Assembly (NCBI RefSeq): GCF_000213175.1
Contig: NW_009799179.1
Span: 5,739,658-5,803,657 of the forward strand
Length of the DNA stretch: 64,000 bases
Direction: 5' to 3'
Origin: Neurospora tetrasperma FGSC 2508
Taxonomy: Eukaryota; Ascomycota; Sordariomycetes; Sordariales; Sordariaceae
The stretch's first letter is position 1, and the number at the start of each line of letters is the position of its first letter. The notes under the pieces were generated by a model that was not told the DNA's origin, ran no database searches, and saw only the letters and a list, made by a program, of their open reading frames with translations. The position numbers and the translations under genes were made by a program. This document shows positions 23,372 through 34,600 of this stretch, piece after piece.

Positions 23372-24534
23372 TTTGGTGAACGGTAAAAGTTAAAGCGTCA
23401 AGAATCAGGAACCGATGGCCAATATTATCCGATTGCCAGTGGGCTGGACATACCGTCATTGTCTCGGAGCGGCGCTCCGAACCTTTATAGGCCATCTTCA
23501 ACTTGAAAATGATACTTTACCAGCCATTACTGGCCAGCAAGATGACGGGCTTGGGTTCTGTAAACCTCGGATGATGAGGAAGCACGAGTTTCAGGACATT
23601 TCATGCCCGCTGCTTCACGACCAGGTTCAATTCGGGCCGTAAAATTGCGTGAGGGTGTATCACAAAGGTCTCTCGAGGTCTTCATCTTGAAGCTTGGAAC
23701 TGTCCACGGAATTTGAGGCTCCTTCCGTGAGGTCCCCCATTTATCTGGCTACACAAGGCGGAGGTAGTATTCGGTGCTGATGGAGAGGCCACTGGATCTA
23801 CGGATCTCTGGCTCCGCGCGGTAACCCCAGACGCTACACCCCGGATTCTTTATGACCCAGACTATAGCGACGGGATTGTATGTGTGGGGGGAGGCCAATG
23901 AGGCAGAAGGCCCGAATACCACAGTGTTGGTGACCATCCGACCGACAACGGGCCGGCTGTAGCGATGTTTAGTAATTCGCGGAAAGGAATCCAATGCCAA
24001 TTATGTATCAGATCTTATGCCTGTAGCCATTTCTCGCCCTCCCATCTGATATGTACCGAGCATAACTTCCAGTCGATACGATATTCGGCCCTCCTCATGG
24101 CTATAGTTGGCTACGAATGAGGATAAGATAAGGCATTCTGCATTTTGTTATGTTCATGTGATCATACGGCCAGTCTATCTCATGGCAATCCCTCACTCAT
24201 ACCGGGTTCCACAGTCATCTTTCCCGCTCTCTCAAGCAAAATCAACGCGGCACAGCTCGGTGTTGGTTTGTTGGTGAAATACTCTGACCTTTTCATGCCT
24301 CCCTCCTGGCATTTCCCGTCGAAAGAACGCGTAAGCTCGACACAAATACCCGAACAACTTGACATTCGGTCACATGTTGAGTGGGAATCTAGGGCTCATT
24401 GTACAACAAGTCTCTTTGCTGGGCAAACGCAGAACGACACAAAACAAGACACCAAAAGAAGGGGAAAAAAAAAAGAAAAAAAAAAAAGGTCCCGAATTAC
24501 GAACTAATCATCACCATGCCCTTGCCTCTCCTCA
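23372..24534. other. intergenic region upstream of amylase
   Basis: About 1.16 kb contain the amylase promoter and the 3' end of the minus-strand regulator gene. An A-rich tract lies at 24464-24488. GC-rich CGGN/CCGN elements that could bind fungal zinc-cluster regulators occur, but they are too short to call. No gene is supported. Confidence 0.45.
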
Positions 24535-27401
24535 CTATTGTGAAAAATAGGACTGTTCCGGCCCATTCCCGGAAAAAAACTGAAAAGGTTGATCAGTTCC
24601 CCAATGCGCAGTCTGAGTGTAGTTCTCGAAGGAATTCTATTTGTAATCCATCGTCAGCAAAACGTGAAATCCTCGATGTCCCTAATGTAGATGGTCTTAC
24701 CCAGTCGAAGTTCGTGGTAAAGTCCAGTGTACTGTTCCCTACGCCGTCACCAAACAGTGAGGAGAACGGAGATGTGTCGCCGATTCCAGCCATCGTGTTG
24801 CCCAGGTAATCTGGCGTCAGGCCCATGCTCAAAGGACCTGTGCCAAAAGTCGCTGGGTCGGCACTGACGTTCATGTTCAGTGAAGGATGATTGGGCCCAT
24901 CAAGACCTTGTGTCGCATGTGTTGGTGAGGTTGTGCTTGCATCTATACTTCCTGAGAGCATACCCAGCGTTATGGCAGCCGAGTGCTCTGACCGCATCTC
25001 TTGTACTGGGTCTGAGAACTCGGTCGCTTTTGCCGTTGTAGGAATTTCGATCGCGCTGCCAGAGTGTTGAGAGGACTGTGTGCCATTGATCTTGTCCAGC
25101 ATAATCTCTAGGACATTGAACGCCTTGAGGGCGTCCATAGACTCATCTGCCAATCCCTTCCAAATGTCTCGGGTGACTTCAAGGCTCTTGATCATCTCGG
25201 CACGTTGCTCCGAAGTCCAAGGAGGACTGGCTGGTGCCGTCTTTGTTCGGCGTAACGTGTTGTCATAGTGCAGATCCAACACGATCAGCATAGCGGGAAG
25301 GAGGAAGTCCTTGGTTGCGATAGAAGTCACGAACCACTTGATGGAGCGAAATCGACCTCTTGGTTGTGATTCACGGTGGAGCGTTGCCAGATGACCCAAG
25401 GACTCAAGGGAAGATGAGATTGCCCTAAGCCGAGAGCTGTTATATTTGATGTTTTGTGTCGCCTTCGACATGTACCTTCTGTGAAGAAGACAGATGATTT
25501 TCTGAAAGAGAATATCGATATTGAACCGCGCAATGATCAGCGTTAACGGATCATGACAGCCCGAGAGGGGTTGGAACCGTAGGTGCGGAGGTAGATTCGC
25601 CTTGATCTCACGCAGTTTTGCGTCAAAGCGAATAACTTCATCATAATGGACCGGATTTCGGATACGACCTGTTGCTTGTAATATGTTGCCCAGCTCCAGT
25701 GCGAGCTTAACCTTGGCCATCATATAGCTGATGTTGGTAGGCTCTGTATCTGGTTTCGGTGGGGGTAGCACCTTGGTGTCTGGATGGAAATCCTCATCAG
25801 CCAGGTTGTGCGGAAGGTCGGTGTCGCAGTCGTGTTCGTAGATCATAGTAGGTAGAGAGAGCTGGTGTGAAAAAAATACGTCGCACATCCTGATCAAAGC
25901 CCACGTTCTTCTTCTCATTTCCTAGATAATCAAGCCAAAAGTGTCAGCTGAGCGACTCATGTGATAATTCCCTATCAAGCGGCCTTTACCCGTCCTTTTG
26001 TAAGTGAATGAAACATTGAAAGAAAGGGCCTTACAGCTTGGAAAGGAGTGAGAGAAGGAAACCACTTCGCATCTCTGTGATAGCCCATACGGAAGGCAAC
26101 CCTCGTGACCTGAGACATTATCAACCACAGGCCGACATCGGCATCCCACCGGGATGAATGTTCGGCAAAGAGGTAGAGAATCATAGTCTCCACGGTATAC
26201 TCGGTCGGCTTCGTATAATCGCCTACCCGGAGACACTGAACGGTTCGGAGTCGGTACTCGGCTGCCTTTTCCAGTGTGCGGCCCTTCCATTCGGGCGGCT
26301 CGTCACCAACCTTGTGATAACTCAACATGGCCAGGCACATGACCGAATAAAGCAGGCCTAACCACATGATTGGTGTCCGAGACGGGTCCAGCCAGTGATT
26401 GCGAAGCTGCTGGTGGAAGGTGGGTGGATGAATGATATTAACAGCATTATCCATTGAGTTGAAGTACCTTCCACAAAGGGTCAGGACTGTTGACTTGGAA
26501 GGCAACTCGGCCCTCAGCTCGATTTCGGCAGCAGGTGTTGACTCGAAAAGAAACGTGAGGCCTTCACAAGCTGTAGGCGGCTTGCTGAGCATCACTTTCT
26601 CATAGCTCTTCTCCAGGTCCTTCTTGTGAAGTGCAAAGTAGTTCTTGACCTCGGCGATGTCCGCCAAAACGGTGTGCCAGTGGCCTTGTCCGACATACAT
26701 GGACTTTCCCCTATCGGGATCCACCTTCAGAACGCCGAGGGAGGTTGCCAGTCCATCGTCGATGTCACTTTCTCCCTCGCCATCTTGCATAGCGCCATCA
26801 TCGTCGTCGAGGTGTAGGAAGGCCGAAGAGCTGCTAGTCGTCGTCGAGCTAGCACCTTGTCCTTTAGCATGCCCACCAGCAGAAGCCGCAGCATTTGTAG
26901 CAGTAGCGGCCGGAGGTAGATCAATATTAGCACCGCCATGCACGAGTGACAAAACCAAGCCTTCCAGCCTGTCAATACGGTTCTGCATGTCGTCGGGAGA
27001 GGCACCTGGTTGGCATTGACTTTTTTTCCGGGCCGGCGGCGTGGCATAGAAACACGAAGGGGCATCTGTCCCTCCTCGTTTAGTGCAGTTTCCGCACGGG
27101 TGATTTCTGTCACACTTTCTATAATTTTTTTGTTTTAGCAACTAGGCATCATTAACGACGGTCTTGCGCCGAAGGCCGTTCAGGATGTTATTGGTCATAA
27201 TGCTTACAGCCTATATTAGGTTATGTTAGTCGAGGGATAACCCGAGCGAGGCGGCTGTCCACGGGTGGATGGAGTGGCTCACTTTCTTGACCGGCAAGGA
27301 TAACAACTGAGCGGTACTCTGTTTCGCTTTCGGACAACACGAAACTGCTCCTGGGGGGAACGGCCGCCGGAAGAGGTGGTCGACGGTGGTGTGGGCGTCA
27401 T
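24535..27401 (-). CDS. Zn2Cys6 fungal transcription factor with Fungal_trans domain
   Basis: Nuclear DNA-binding regulator of unknown targets. Five exons are read: 27283-27401, a 3-nt micro-exon 27208-27210, 26035-27118, 24701-25921 and 24535-24636, giving 842 residues. The start ATG at 27401 places a short Thr/Ser/Pro leader before RKRNRVPLSC. The zinc cluster is C33-x2-C36-x6-C43-x5-C49-x2-C52-x10-C63 (the last loop is a little long), then a short coiled segment (DDMQNRIDRLEGLVLSLV). The Fungal_trans middle homology region runs from about 190 to 450 (YFNSMDNAVNIIHPPTF, WLIMSQVTRVAFRMGYHRD, EMRRRTWALIRMCDVFFS). The C-terminus is acidic and Ser/Thr-rich. I take a 64-nt last intron (24637-24700), which has a CTGAC branch site and gives the ending NFDWNSFENYTQ, a plausible activator-type tail. 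Reading through instead would give another 37-residue tail. The class is certain, the biological role is not. Confidence 0.88.
27208..27210 (-). other. probable 3-nt micro-exon (GCT) in the zinc-cluster codons
   Basis: On the minus strand exon 1 ends ..AGA AA then GTGAGC; 72 nt later comes ACCTAATATAG, then GCT, then GTAAGCATT, and 89 nt later AAATTATAG before A AAG TGT. Both flanking introns have normal donors, CTAAC/CTAAAAC branch sites and AG acceptors. Including GCT gives RKLKC and the canonical six residues between the second and third zinc cysteines. Omitting it gives RKKC and five residues, which does not fit the family. Confidence 0.72.
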
Positions 27402-28709
27402 GATCTGCCGCGCTGGATTAGATGAGTAAAAAGATTCTGGCGCTGACAGGTCGTGGTACAAGGGCAAGTATGTAAGGGGCTGCGTTGAGCTGGCAATCAC
27501 ATAGAAGTCCCCAGTGGAAAGCAGGCCGAGTGGTGTTGATTGTGTTCAAGTTGGCTTTTCGAAAGAGAACAAGCTGAGCGAACGTTGTGGGCAGCTGCCT
27601 GAATTTGGTCACAGCTTCATCATCATATTTGCAGGAGTTTACCGTGCTAAAACAGGGTCTCATAGGCACATACCAGTCCTGAAAATGCTGCCCGGAAGGT
27701 GCAGGCATGCCTTCACAGCCTCGAATGCAAACAGGTGAGCACTTATCTTTTAATGGAGGACGGGGAGAGGAGGAGGAGGCAGGGTCATAAGCCAAATGAA
27801 AGCTAGGTTGGTTGGTAAGGTAGTAGTGGTTGTCGAGTAAGCAAAATGACGGGCCTCACGTCGAGAACACTCTCCGTCGACCTGTAAGCAATCATGCCGC
27901 AACAGAAGACTGAACGTGTTGGGTACGATACACCCCTACGGCAGTATCAATGTGAAACTGTGCTTTTCTCTTACCCCCCGTATACTCGTTAGCGCTTCAT
28001 CCTGTCTTCATCCATTGTGTAGGTGCTGCTTTGTACGTAGTACGCTCAAATCTCAACAGCATGTTCGGGCCACCAATGCCTTGAGAAAAGCTTGGCATTT
28101 CAGTCTTCACCACACACAGTCAAAAATTGCATCACCAAAAAGGTTACTGGTATATAGTACTTAAACACCATTTTCCCAGCAAATCAACGCCCACACAAAA
28201 AACAGTACTGCCGGACTGCCCATGGCCACTGGGCAGTTTTCCCTGCTATTGCGACCACTCGGGAGTACAGCCAGGAGAAAATGTGTTGCATTACTCGATC
28301 CGTCGATAAGCGCAACACCTTGCGCGTTAAACGTCCGCTGTCATTGTACGCCTAGCACTCAGTTAACCGTTGACAAGCCATGACTGTCGCTTAGCGGCTT
28401 AGTGTCATCAGTATTGTCTCTTATCTCAGCAGTGCGCCTGATACGTCTTCAGCCTGTGAGTCTTGTAGTTTTAGGCTGTCTCATGCAATTAGTGTTGCGA
28501 CCATCTTTTTATCGCCATGATTCCACTGCATCATCTTGAGCCGCAGGTACCAAGGAGACTGATCAAAGCCAAGTCAGATGTGATATAGGGGACACTCGAC
28601 AAGAACGTGATCTGCCTTTTTGCCTCTATTTTCAAGACTGACAGTCGCTCAAGAGCATATATACAGCGGTTCCCGTTCCGACCAAGGAAGGTTCGGTGCA
28701 TGCTGAAAC
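27402..28709. other. 1.3-kb region upstream of the regulator gene
   Basis: This holds the regulator promoter and 5' leader and the 3' end of the glutaredoxin gene. A minus-strand frame at 27418-27795 begins MAYDPASSSSPRPP and could be a leader exon or an upstream frame, but no join to the regulator is forced by the sequence. Nothing else is recognised. Confidence 0.4.
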
Positions 28710-29566
28710 CTAGGATTGCCCGGCGGACGCATCGCCGTTCGCCTTGACACTATATGGTTTGAAGAAGTCGGCGTCGTTCGCCAACTCCTCCTTGACCTGC
28801 ATTCTTAGTCAGTCCGCTGTCAGTAGGATGACATAGAATAGGCTTCACGTACGATATCGAGTCCCCCCACTAGCTCACCGTCGACCCAAAGTTGTGGATA
28901 AGTAGGCCAATCAGCAAACTCCTTAAGGCCCTGCCGTACTTCGTCGTCCGCTAGAATGTTAAAGAAACCGTATTTGACGGCATTTTCTCGGAGAATAGCA
29001 ACCAGTTGTCGCGAGAAGCCGCACTTGGGCTCACTGGGAGTACCCTTCATGAACAGCATGACCGGGGCGGCCTTGACCAGGTCACCCAGACGTCTGAACA
29101 ACTCCTCCTTTTGCTTCTTGGGATCCTGAGGTACAACGTCGCCGGCCTGGCCCTCAGCAGTTGCGGCGCCATTTGCGATCGCCGGTGTCTTCTCACTAGC
29201 TTCAATGCCGGACTGGGCCGATTTTTTGGCGTGGGTCTCAATCGCGTGTCGAACCTTGACGGCACTGCTTCCGCTAACCGTCTCCAAAACCTGGTTATTC
29301 CGGGCGAGCACGAGGAAGGGAACGGCCGTCACGTTGTACGTTTCGCTAATTTCCGACAGTTCTTCGGCGTCGATCGAGACCCAGGAGGTGGAAAGCGGTT
29401 CAGTAACGGGATATTCGCTCGCCAATGTCTTGAGCACTGTCGCCATCTGGGCGCAGGGCGCAGCCCAGGGCGCGTGGAAGGAGACAATCAGGAGGGTGGA
29501 CGCCGGCAATGACGACACATGATTGTTCCAAGCCTCGATACTGGTAATGTCCTTGATGGTCGACAT
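28710..29566 (-). CDS. Monothiol glutaredoxin, Grx3/Grx4 type (Trx-like + CGFS domains)
   Basis: Cytosolic/nuclear [2Fe-2S]-binding glutaredoxin that signals iron status to regulators and delivers iron cofactors. Two exons (28853-29566, 28710-28796) give 266 residues. Residues 1-105 form a thioredoxin-like domain with W34-A-A-P-C38, the family's single-cysteine version of the Trx active site. A charged linker follows. The glutaredoxin domain (about 160-250) has MLFMKGTPSEPKCGFSRQ with the cluster-ligand CGFS at 182-185, WPTYPQLWVDGELVGGLDIV (glutathione-binding TVP-like and GG-D positions), and a C-terminal tail from the last exon (KEELANDADFF). The start MSTIKDITS is chosen because the Trx fold begins directly there; the frame continues 39 codons upstream but without a targeting signal. 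Residue pattern and length match Grx4 of filamentous fungi. Identification is firm. Confidence 0.93.
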
Positions 29567-30255
29567 AATGCTGGTTGCGCGGTTCAGATGTGGTCGGGTT
29601 GATGATGGCTTGGCCGAGCGAGTTTTGAGAGTCTGGTTTGGTGGCTGTCTATTGCGGGTATCGATGTCGCGCCCGTGATCCAAGTGTGTAGAGGACGGTG
29701 AACAAAAGAAATGGATTTCGTTACAAGGTCAAACCGAAACTGAAGGTTCCCCGAGGCCTAATGTGGATCGCTTGTTGGATATGGTACCGAGTTGGCGGCG
29801 AGTTTAGTTGTCCTGACACCACCGATACTGGTTTTCCCCGGCATCATCCATCATCCATGGTCCGAAAAACGTCAGCGAGTTCGGCCTTGCCCCTCGTGGT
29901 TCTTCAGGCGTGCCCCGCGGCGCCGATGCGCTTCACTAGTCTCAGATTCAGACCCACTTGACCTCCAAGACCCACCCTACGCCCCGAAATAACACTCAGT
30001 ATTATCATATGTGATAAATATATAACAGAGACAGCACGGCTGATACGGGTGCTAGTAGTATAGCTTGATTGAAGTTTTATAAAGAAGGAAAAGTTTACCT
30101 AAAATACAGATCCACTAGCGTTAAGAGGTTTTTATTAGAGCTGCGAACCTAATACTACTATAACCTATAATAGTTTTAATTTTAAAGATTAAAGTTTATA
30201 ATCTAGACACTAGCCTAATAATATTATCTCCCTTCTTTCCCCCTCTCCTACCCTG
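29567..30255. other. grx promoter and edge of the gene-rich region
   Basis: The glutaredoxin promoter lies in 29567-29990 at normal composition. From about 30000 the sequence turns abruptly AT-rich, with many TA dinucleotides, marking the border of a RIP-type block. No gene is seen. Confidence 0.5.
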
Positions 30256-30512
30256 TGTAACGGGTCTGCAAGAGTAAAGTACAGTAAGCAATTGTATAAT
30301 AGTTGAAATACTATATTTAATAAAGAGAGTAAGGGAGGATAGATTGTACTAGAAGGGTATAGTCTAGAGAAGGTTTTATATAGGGCGCTAAGACTGCACG
30401 AGCCAGGCAAATATCTAAGTCTAGCCAACTAGAAGGCTCGCATTCTTATTAATACAGCTAGTCCCGGCTTAGTAAAGCCAAGCTATATTCCCTGGGCGCC
30501 AGCTCTATTATA
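30256..30512 (-). mobile_element. solo LTR (same family as the LTRs at 48,701 and 50,660)
   Basis: A 257-bp sequence beginning TGTAACGGGTCTGC on the plus strand aligns along its length with the two LTRs of the element at 48,701-50,904. It is flanked by CCCTG (30251-30255) and CCCTA (30513-30517), a near-identical 5-bp target duplication. No internal region adjoins it, so it is a solo LTR left by LTR-LTR recombination. Orientation is taken from the polypurine tract of the paired element. Confidence 0.75.
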
Positions 30513-31284
30513 CCCTATTACGCGAAGGTAGCTATATAGGTAATAATAAAAGAGAATGATAAAGTGAGCTAAGATGTCTAGTACTTTTCTTATTCTAATT
30601 ATATTGTAAGTTGTATTATTATAAAATTATTTCTACCTATACAAACTGAGCTAGCAGCTCTATATATAAGAGAAACTTAGTTAAGAAAAGGCTTTTTATA
30701 GAATTTTACTATTTGAAGAAAATAATATAGTATAAATTATCTACTATAAATAATAGACGTTGCTAGAGCTAAACTTATAGTTAAAAATTACTTTCTCTAC
30801 TCTACAATGTACAATGTAATACATTTACTATAATAATTCTAGAGTATATTCTACTACCAAATGTGGATATTTTTGAATGATTCCTACTGCAAATGAAAGG
30901 TAGGAACCTAGTTTAGTTTTAAGTATACTAGCTTTTTACTTTCTCAATACTCTCAAGAAGATTATACTAATATAATAAGGCTGTTAATAAAGTTTTAAAA
31001 AATGTAGTTTTAAGTATTAATAATTATCTTTCTAGTTTTATATTTAATGTCCTTTTTTTTCCATAGAAAAATAAAGAAGTTGAGAGTCTTTATTTAATAT
31101 ACTTTCTAATTTACTACTAAAATATATTATAGTATTAGGGTTTGGGGTAATTATAAATACTTTGTATATTTAATATTTCTGCTAACAAAATCTTATATTT
31201 TATAATATTAGAGCTTAAATTTTTATAGCTTTGAAAATCTCCTTGAAAGTTTTTCTTTCTATTCAAAGATGCTAACTTACTTAA
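30513..31284. other. AT-rich relic sequence
   Basis: TA-rich DNA without coding potential. The less decayed part around 30860-30905 suggests old unique or single-copy sequence. It appears to be the left flank of the target into which the large element at 31,285 inserted; the right flank resumes at 42,542. Confidence 0.5.
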
Positions 31285-31623
31285 TGTTATAGGGCATTCT
31301 TGGTGGATACTTAGATGCTCTATCTTATTATAGCAGCCGCTCACTAGAGCGTATAGTCTATTATATAAGAGTATTCGTCCCGTCAACCTCTATTAAGGTT
31401 AACGGATTATCAATTAATATTATACTAACCTTACGTCTATCTTACTTATACTCAATAAAATCGTAGACGAAGTCTTAGGTTGAGGCTCGCAATAGCTCTT
31501 ATTTTTAGTTTCCTTTAATAAGACTATCGTTAATCGTTACATATTATTATTCTATCTAGTAATTAGTTGCTAACTTTATTATTCTCTATTATTATTATTT
31601 GTAAAGCCTATCTTCGCGTAATA
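31285..31623 (+). repeat. 5' LTR of the 11.25-kb element
   Basis: 339 bp, aligned end to end with 42198-42536; begins TGTTATAG, preceded by the target duplication CTTAA. Confidence 0.85.
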
Positions 31624-34600
31624 AGTAGTACCTATAGCTTAGTTTTAAACCGACCTTATTATTTTTTATATTTCTTCCTTTCGTCGAAGGGGGAGATACG
31701 TTAAATTTAATAATAATTTGTTAGACTTATTAACTATTATTCAGCTTTTACCCTTTTAAATTAAGTATTTGTATTTTCTACTCTTTAGAGTCCCTTTTCT
31801 TTACTATTTTATTACTACTTAATTAGGACTAAAAGCCAAATTAAATAATATTAAAGACCAATTAGGTAGACCCCTAAATAGCTTTTACCTTCTAAGAAGA
31901 AAGTCTAATATATAAAGTACATTAGATTATTAAATTTATTATATTCGAGCCGTAGATTTACTATAAGGAAAGACTCTAGCCTTTAACCGCCGAATTACTT
32001 ATCGAAGCTGTATAGCTATATTTAAATAAAAGAACCGGTTATATTAAAATTAAACCTAATTAGGCCGCTAATACTAATAATAATATTTATAATAAGGGAT
32101 GGATTATTAATTTGGACGTAGTAGATCGCGAAGTTTAATAGGTTTTATATAAATATTGTAATCTAGTCGCTAATTATCCGGTCCTAATACGCTAAACTTA
32201 GCCGTTTATTACTAAAGAAGGTATATTAGTATAGTTATAGAAGAAAAATTAGAAATAATTTATAGTCTAAATTAAAGCGAATGATATTATTATTTATATT
32301 GCTATTTAAATACTAATTCCCCTTAATATTAATAGTACTAGCATTTATTCTTCGCTGGTAAACTTCTCGGATATTGTTAGGATAATTAATATACTAATTA
32401 TTATTAACCCGGTGTAAATTCCTATACTATCTTCTTTACTACCTACGCTTATAGAATAATATATTTAATTAAATTTAATTTAACGACCCTTCTTACCTAC
32501 CGAATTAATAGTTTTGCGAGTAAGTTTAATTATTAAAATTATTACTAATATTATTTAATAATTAGTTGCCAATTTTACTATTAAATACTTCGGAAATTTT
32601 GCGTAAGCCGAAACTCTCTTATATTTAGTATAGAAATAGTAGTAAGAGTAAGTAAAGTAGTACTTAAAAATTATCTTTGCTGATAATTTTCCGGTATATT
32701 TTATTAATTAAGATTAAAATACTATATATTTTATTTAATATAATATAAAGACCGGAGGCAGATTTCCGAATCCTCTATTTTATTTTATATAACCTATTTA
32801 AAATACTATACGCTTAATTTAAAATAGTATAAAGCCCGGTTTTAATTTCCTAGTACCTATTGCTATAAGGCGTATTACCTTTTAGCCTTATAAGAATTCT
32901 ATAATTTATTATAATTAGCGCTCTAGTAGTTTTATTAGTCCTATTAACGAAACGGCTATAATTAATGCTAAAGACTTGTATAATACTGCTAATTTAATTA
33001 ATTAAATAAAAAATCTTTATATTAATTACACTAACCGGTAATACCTATTTAATAATATTAATTAGCTTCCTATTTATTTTTACGAATATTTACTACTTCC
33101 GGCTATTAATCGTTAGGCTTTTGGTTAAGCCCTATAGATAAACTCTAAAGGATTAACGGATTAAACTCTAGTAAGTAAGAGATAAGTAGAATAATAAAGA
33201 ATATTACTAATAACGCCGAATAACGGCGGTTACCTTCCTCTAACCGTTCTAAAGGTTCCTATACCTTCTATACGCTTAGCCTTTTACTAGAACGTTTATT
33301 TTATTAATAACCTATAAATTGTATATTTTAATATTAATTCTAATACTTTAAACTTATTAATTAAAGTTAATAGCAATAGTATAATAATAAATAATTCGGC
33401 TCTTTGCGAAATACTTAAAGATTTATATAATTATATTGAGGAATTAGAAAATTAGAACTAAATTTTCACTAATTTTATTTCGAAAGTTAATATACGTATT
33501 TATTAATCTATTAAGGAAGAACCCTTTAAAATTATAGACGTTAGAATATACTTTTTTAATATAGAGCCGGATAAAAAGAAAAAGGGTATATATTAAAACG
33601 GTAAGATTGATATTTATATAGCCTTTTATAGGTTTAAAGATATAATTAAAGGGTATTTAAAGGATTATTCGGAAAAATACTAAACTATCGCTAATAACTC
33701 TAATTAACTATTCCGTAGTATAGCGCTACGTTAGTAGAATTTTACCCTTTCCGAAAATAAATATAGTAATTTTCGTAGTAATTTTAATAAAATTCTTAAT
33801 ACGTTTAGTATTATATTCGGAACTAAACTTTATAAAGCGTAAAAATAGCTAAATACAAATAAATTTACTATAGAACTATATAAAATTAATAAATAATCGT
33901 TTTGTAATTATTCGACTTAATTACTTTAATATACTTATTTTTAGAAAGATATTTCGGACTTCCAATTATATATTCGCTTATAGAATAGTTTATACCTAAT
34001 AATATAAATTACGTACGTTCGTTCGGAATAGAATATTCATTTTAATAATTATATTAGTAGAATTAAATAAAAGGCTATACTAATATATTAGCAATTTCTT
34101 AATATATTAAAAAGTAGCTAATTAATTTATTATACGGTTGATGGCTCTAATAATAAGGACGACGGTTTCAACGCCTATATTAACTTTTAGGGAAGTTATA
34201 ATAATATTAAACCTTTTTAAAAGAACTTCTTATTTTATAATAATAGGTTCGGTAGTAAATTAAATAGAAAATTGTATTTTAATAAGGGATTTAGGAACTT
34301 TAGTAATAAGTTCGATAAGCGTAATATTAGCCGGTTAAATAATAATAACGGCCGCTAGTATTATTAGAGTAAAAAATTTAAACGCTATTAAATTTCGTAG
34401 GATAGCTATTATATTTATACTTCCGCTGTAATAGTCTTTATAAATGACTTTAATATAAATAATAAAATTTACTACCTATAGAATAAAGGTTACTATTTTA
34501 TTAGTAATTTTAAAAAAAAAATAGAAGAGTCTACAATAGATACTTCCGAAGTTAAATATAATAATAAACCTTCTACCTATTTTACTAGTTATTTAGCCCC

